DNA of 64,000 nucleotides from Extibacter muris (lineage in GTDB: Bacteria > Bacillota > Clostridia > Lachnospirales > Lachnospiraceae). The DNA lies in the NCBI RefSeq assembly GCF_004345005.1, contig NZ_SMMX01000007.1:62001-126000 (forward strand), given 5' to 3'. A program made the translations under genes and the position numbers. Every line of letters starts with the position of its first letter. Position 1 is the first letter of the stretch. Below the pieces are notes generated by a model, which saw only the letters and a list, made by a program, of their open reading frames with translations, was not told the DNA's origin and ran no database searches. Below are positions 63,181 through 64,000 of this stretch, piece after piece.

Positions 63181-64000
63181 CTATATCCTGGCCGTTCCAC
63201 TTTTAATTGCAGCGTCTGCCACCGCTTTTGCAACCGCATCTTTTACCCTTGCGTCAAAAGCTGCCGGTATGATATAGTCTGCATCCAGTTCTTCGTCGCT
63301 TACAAGTCCGGCCAGCGCATATGCCGCCGCCACCTTCATCTCGTCATTGATATCCGATGCCCTGACATCCAACGCACCCCTGAATATGCCCGGAAATGCC
63401 AGCACATTGTTGACCTGGTTCGGAAAATCGCTGCGGCCTGTGGAGACCACCGCCGCACCGCCGGCCTTAGCATCCTCCGGGAATATCTCCGGAACCGGAT
63501 TCGCACAGGCGAATACGATGGCATCCTCCGCCATGGTACCGACCATTTCTTTTGTCAGCGTCCCGGGTGCAGAAACGCCGATGAATACATCCGCACCTCT
63601 GATAACCTCTTCCAGCGTCCCCTTTACGCAATTGCCGTTCGTAATCTCAGCCATCTCCTGCTTGATCGGGTTCAGTCCCTCTCTGCCTTTGTAAATTGCG
63701 CCCATACGGTCCGTCATGATCACGTTCTTCACACCAATGCTGATAAGCAGCCGGATGATGGCAATACCTGCCGCACCTGCACCACTTGTCACAATCTTGA
63801 CATCTTCCATCTTCTTACCAACAAGCTTCAGCGCATTAATCAGCCCTGCAAGCGTAATGACCGCGGTACCGTGCTGGTCATCATGGAAGATTGGGATGTC
63901 GCAGCGTTCCTTAAGCTTCTTCTCGATCTCAAAACAGCGGGGAGCGCTGATATCTTCCAGGTTGACACCGCCAAAACTGCCTGCAAGCAGAGCGATGGTA
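63181..64000 (-). CDS. NAD-dependent malic enzyme (5' end beyond the window)
   Basis: 273 codons of the C-terminal two-thirds; decarboxylates malate to pyruvate. The frame is open to the window edge, so internal ATGs are not starts. Visible: SFGGVNLEDISAPRCFEIE, the metal/substrate motif IPIFHDDQHGTAVI, the NAD-binding VTSGAGAAGIAIIRLL, FIGVSAPGTLT and ACANPVPEI, and GRSDFPNQVNNVLAFPGIFR. The 380-450-residue small bacterial type without a phosphotransacetylase tail fits. It adds another pyruvate-forming enzyme to the window. Confidence 0.94.
   Translation of the reverse strand, partial: TIALLAGSFGGVNLEDISAPRCFEIEKKLKERCDIPIFHDDQHGTAVITLAGLINALKLVGKKMEDVKIVTSGAGAAGIAIIRLLISIGVKNVIMTDRMGAIYKGREGLNPIKQEMAEITNGNCVKGTLEEVIRGADVFIGVSAPGTLTKEMVGTMAEDAIVFACANPVPEIFPEDAKAGGAAVVSTGRSDFPNQVNNVLAFPGIFRGALDVRASDINDEMKVAAAYALAGLVSDEELDADYIIPAAFDARVKDAVAKAVADAAIKSGTARI

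Noticed and set aside
1-64000. CRISPR array
   Set aside because: No regularly spaced repeats anywhere in the window; the array must lie beyond cas1 on the left, if present.

Overview
The window looks like a chromosome segment of a strictly anaerobic gut Firmicute of the Lachnospiraceae (Clostridium scindens/hylemonae/Dorea-like). The basis is the gene set and protein style: PPi-type phosphofructokinase, pyruvate:ferredoxin oxidoreductase, pyruvate phosphate dikinase, NAD malic enzyme, rubrerythrin, a CooS-type CO dehydrogenase operon, strong AGGAGG ribosome sites and the era-yqzL-recO-glyS order. The species is inference. I saw no rRNA, tRNA or CRISPR array.

Layout. 1-7040: a type I-C CRISPR-Cas operon on the minus strand, cas3-cas5-cas8c-cas7-cas4-cas1; cas1 runs off the left edge, so cas2 and any array lie outside. 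7070-10240: a graveyard of mobile DNA, with a large serine recombinase gene carrying three lesions, its small companion ORF, an N-terminally clipped mazF toxin and an IS630-like transposase scrap. 10240-17065: an AT-richer cluster with a C_GCAxxG_C_C redox protein, an atypical phosphotransferase, a fused nucleotidyl/glycosyltransferase of the arsenosugar-type families, a small membrane protein, a two-domain rhodanese lipoprotein, an ABC ATPase, an ABC permease lacking its N-terminus and an XRE regulator. This is my main candidate for an undescribed pathway.

17210-44770 is mostly core metabolism and transport: ppdK; ald-nhaC; an M18 aminopeptidase; a REP-associated transposase (RAYT) with inverted flanking repeats and further copies elsewhere; tdh-kbl divergent from the serine/threonine carrier sstT, which together form a threonine uptake and degradation unit; a pentapeptide-repeat protein; era-yqzL-recO-glyS; an M16 peptidase; a DUF2007 protein; an NhaC-type carrier behind a clear lysine riboswitch with terminator; nifJ; and a sodium:neurotransmitter-type symporter behind a promoter-terminator leader.

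44769-54120 is a complete Wadjet-type plasmid-defence operon (jetA-jetB-jetC-jetD, TIGR02677-TIGR02680 families). It is preceded by, and overlaps, a Schlafen-like AlbA_2/winged-helix gene, with a strong promoter and a 48-bp palindrome in front of that gene. 54174-64000: a subtilisin-like protease, rubrerythrin, a family 2 glycosyltransferase, the PPi-phosphofructokinase, then an Rrf2-regulated cooS-cooF-flavoprotein operon in which cooF has an in-frame TAG and CooS departs from the canonical C-cluster surroundings, and finally a malic enzyme cut by the right edge.

The window therefore carries two defence systems (CRISPR I-C and Wadjet), both beside decayed or AT-rich accessory DNA, set within central metabolism of an amino-acid and pyruvate fermenting anaerobe.
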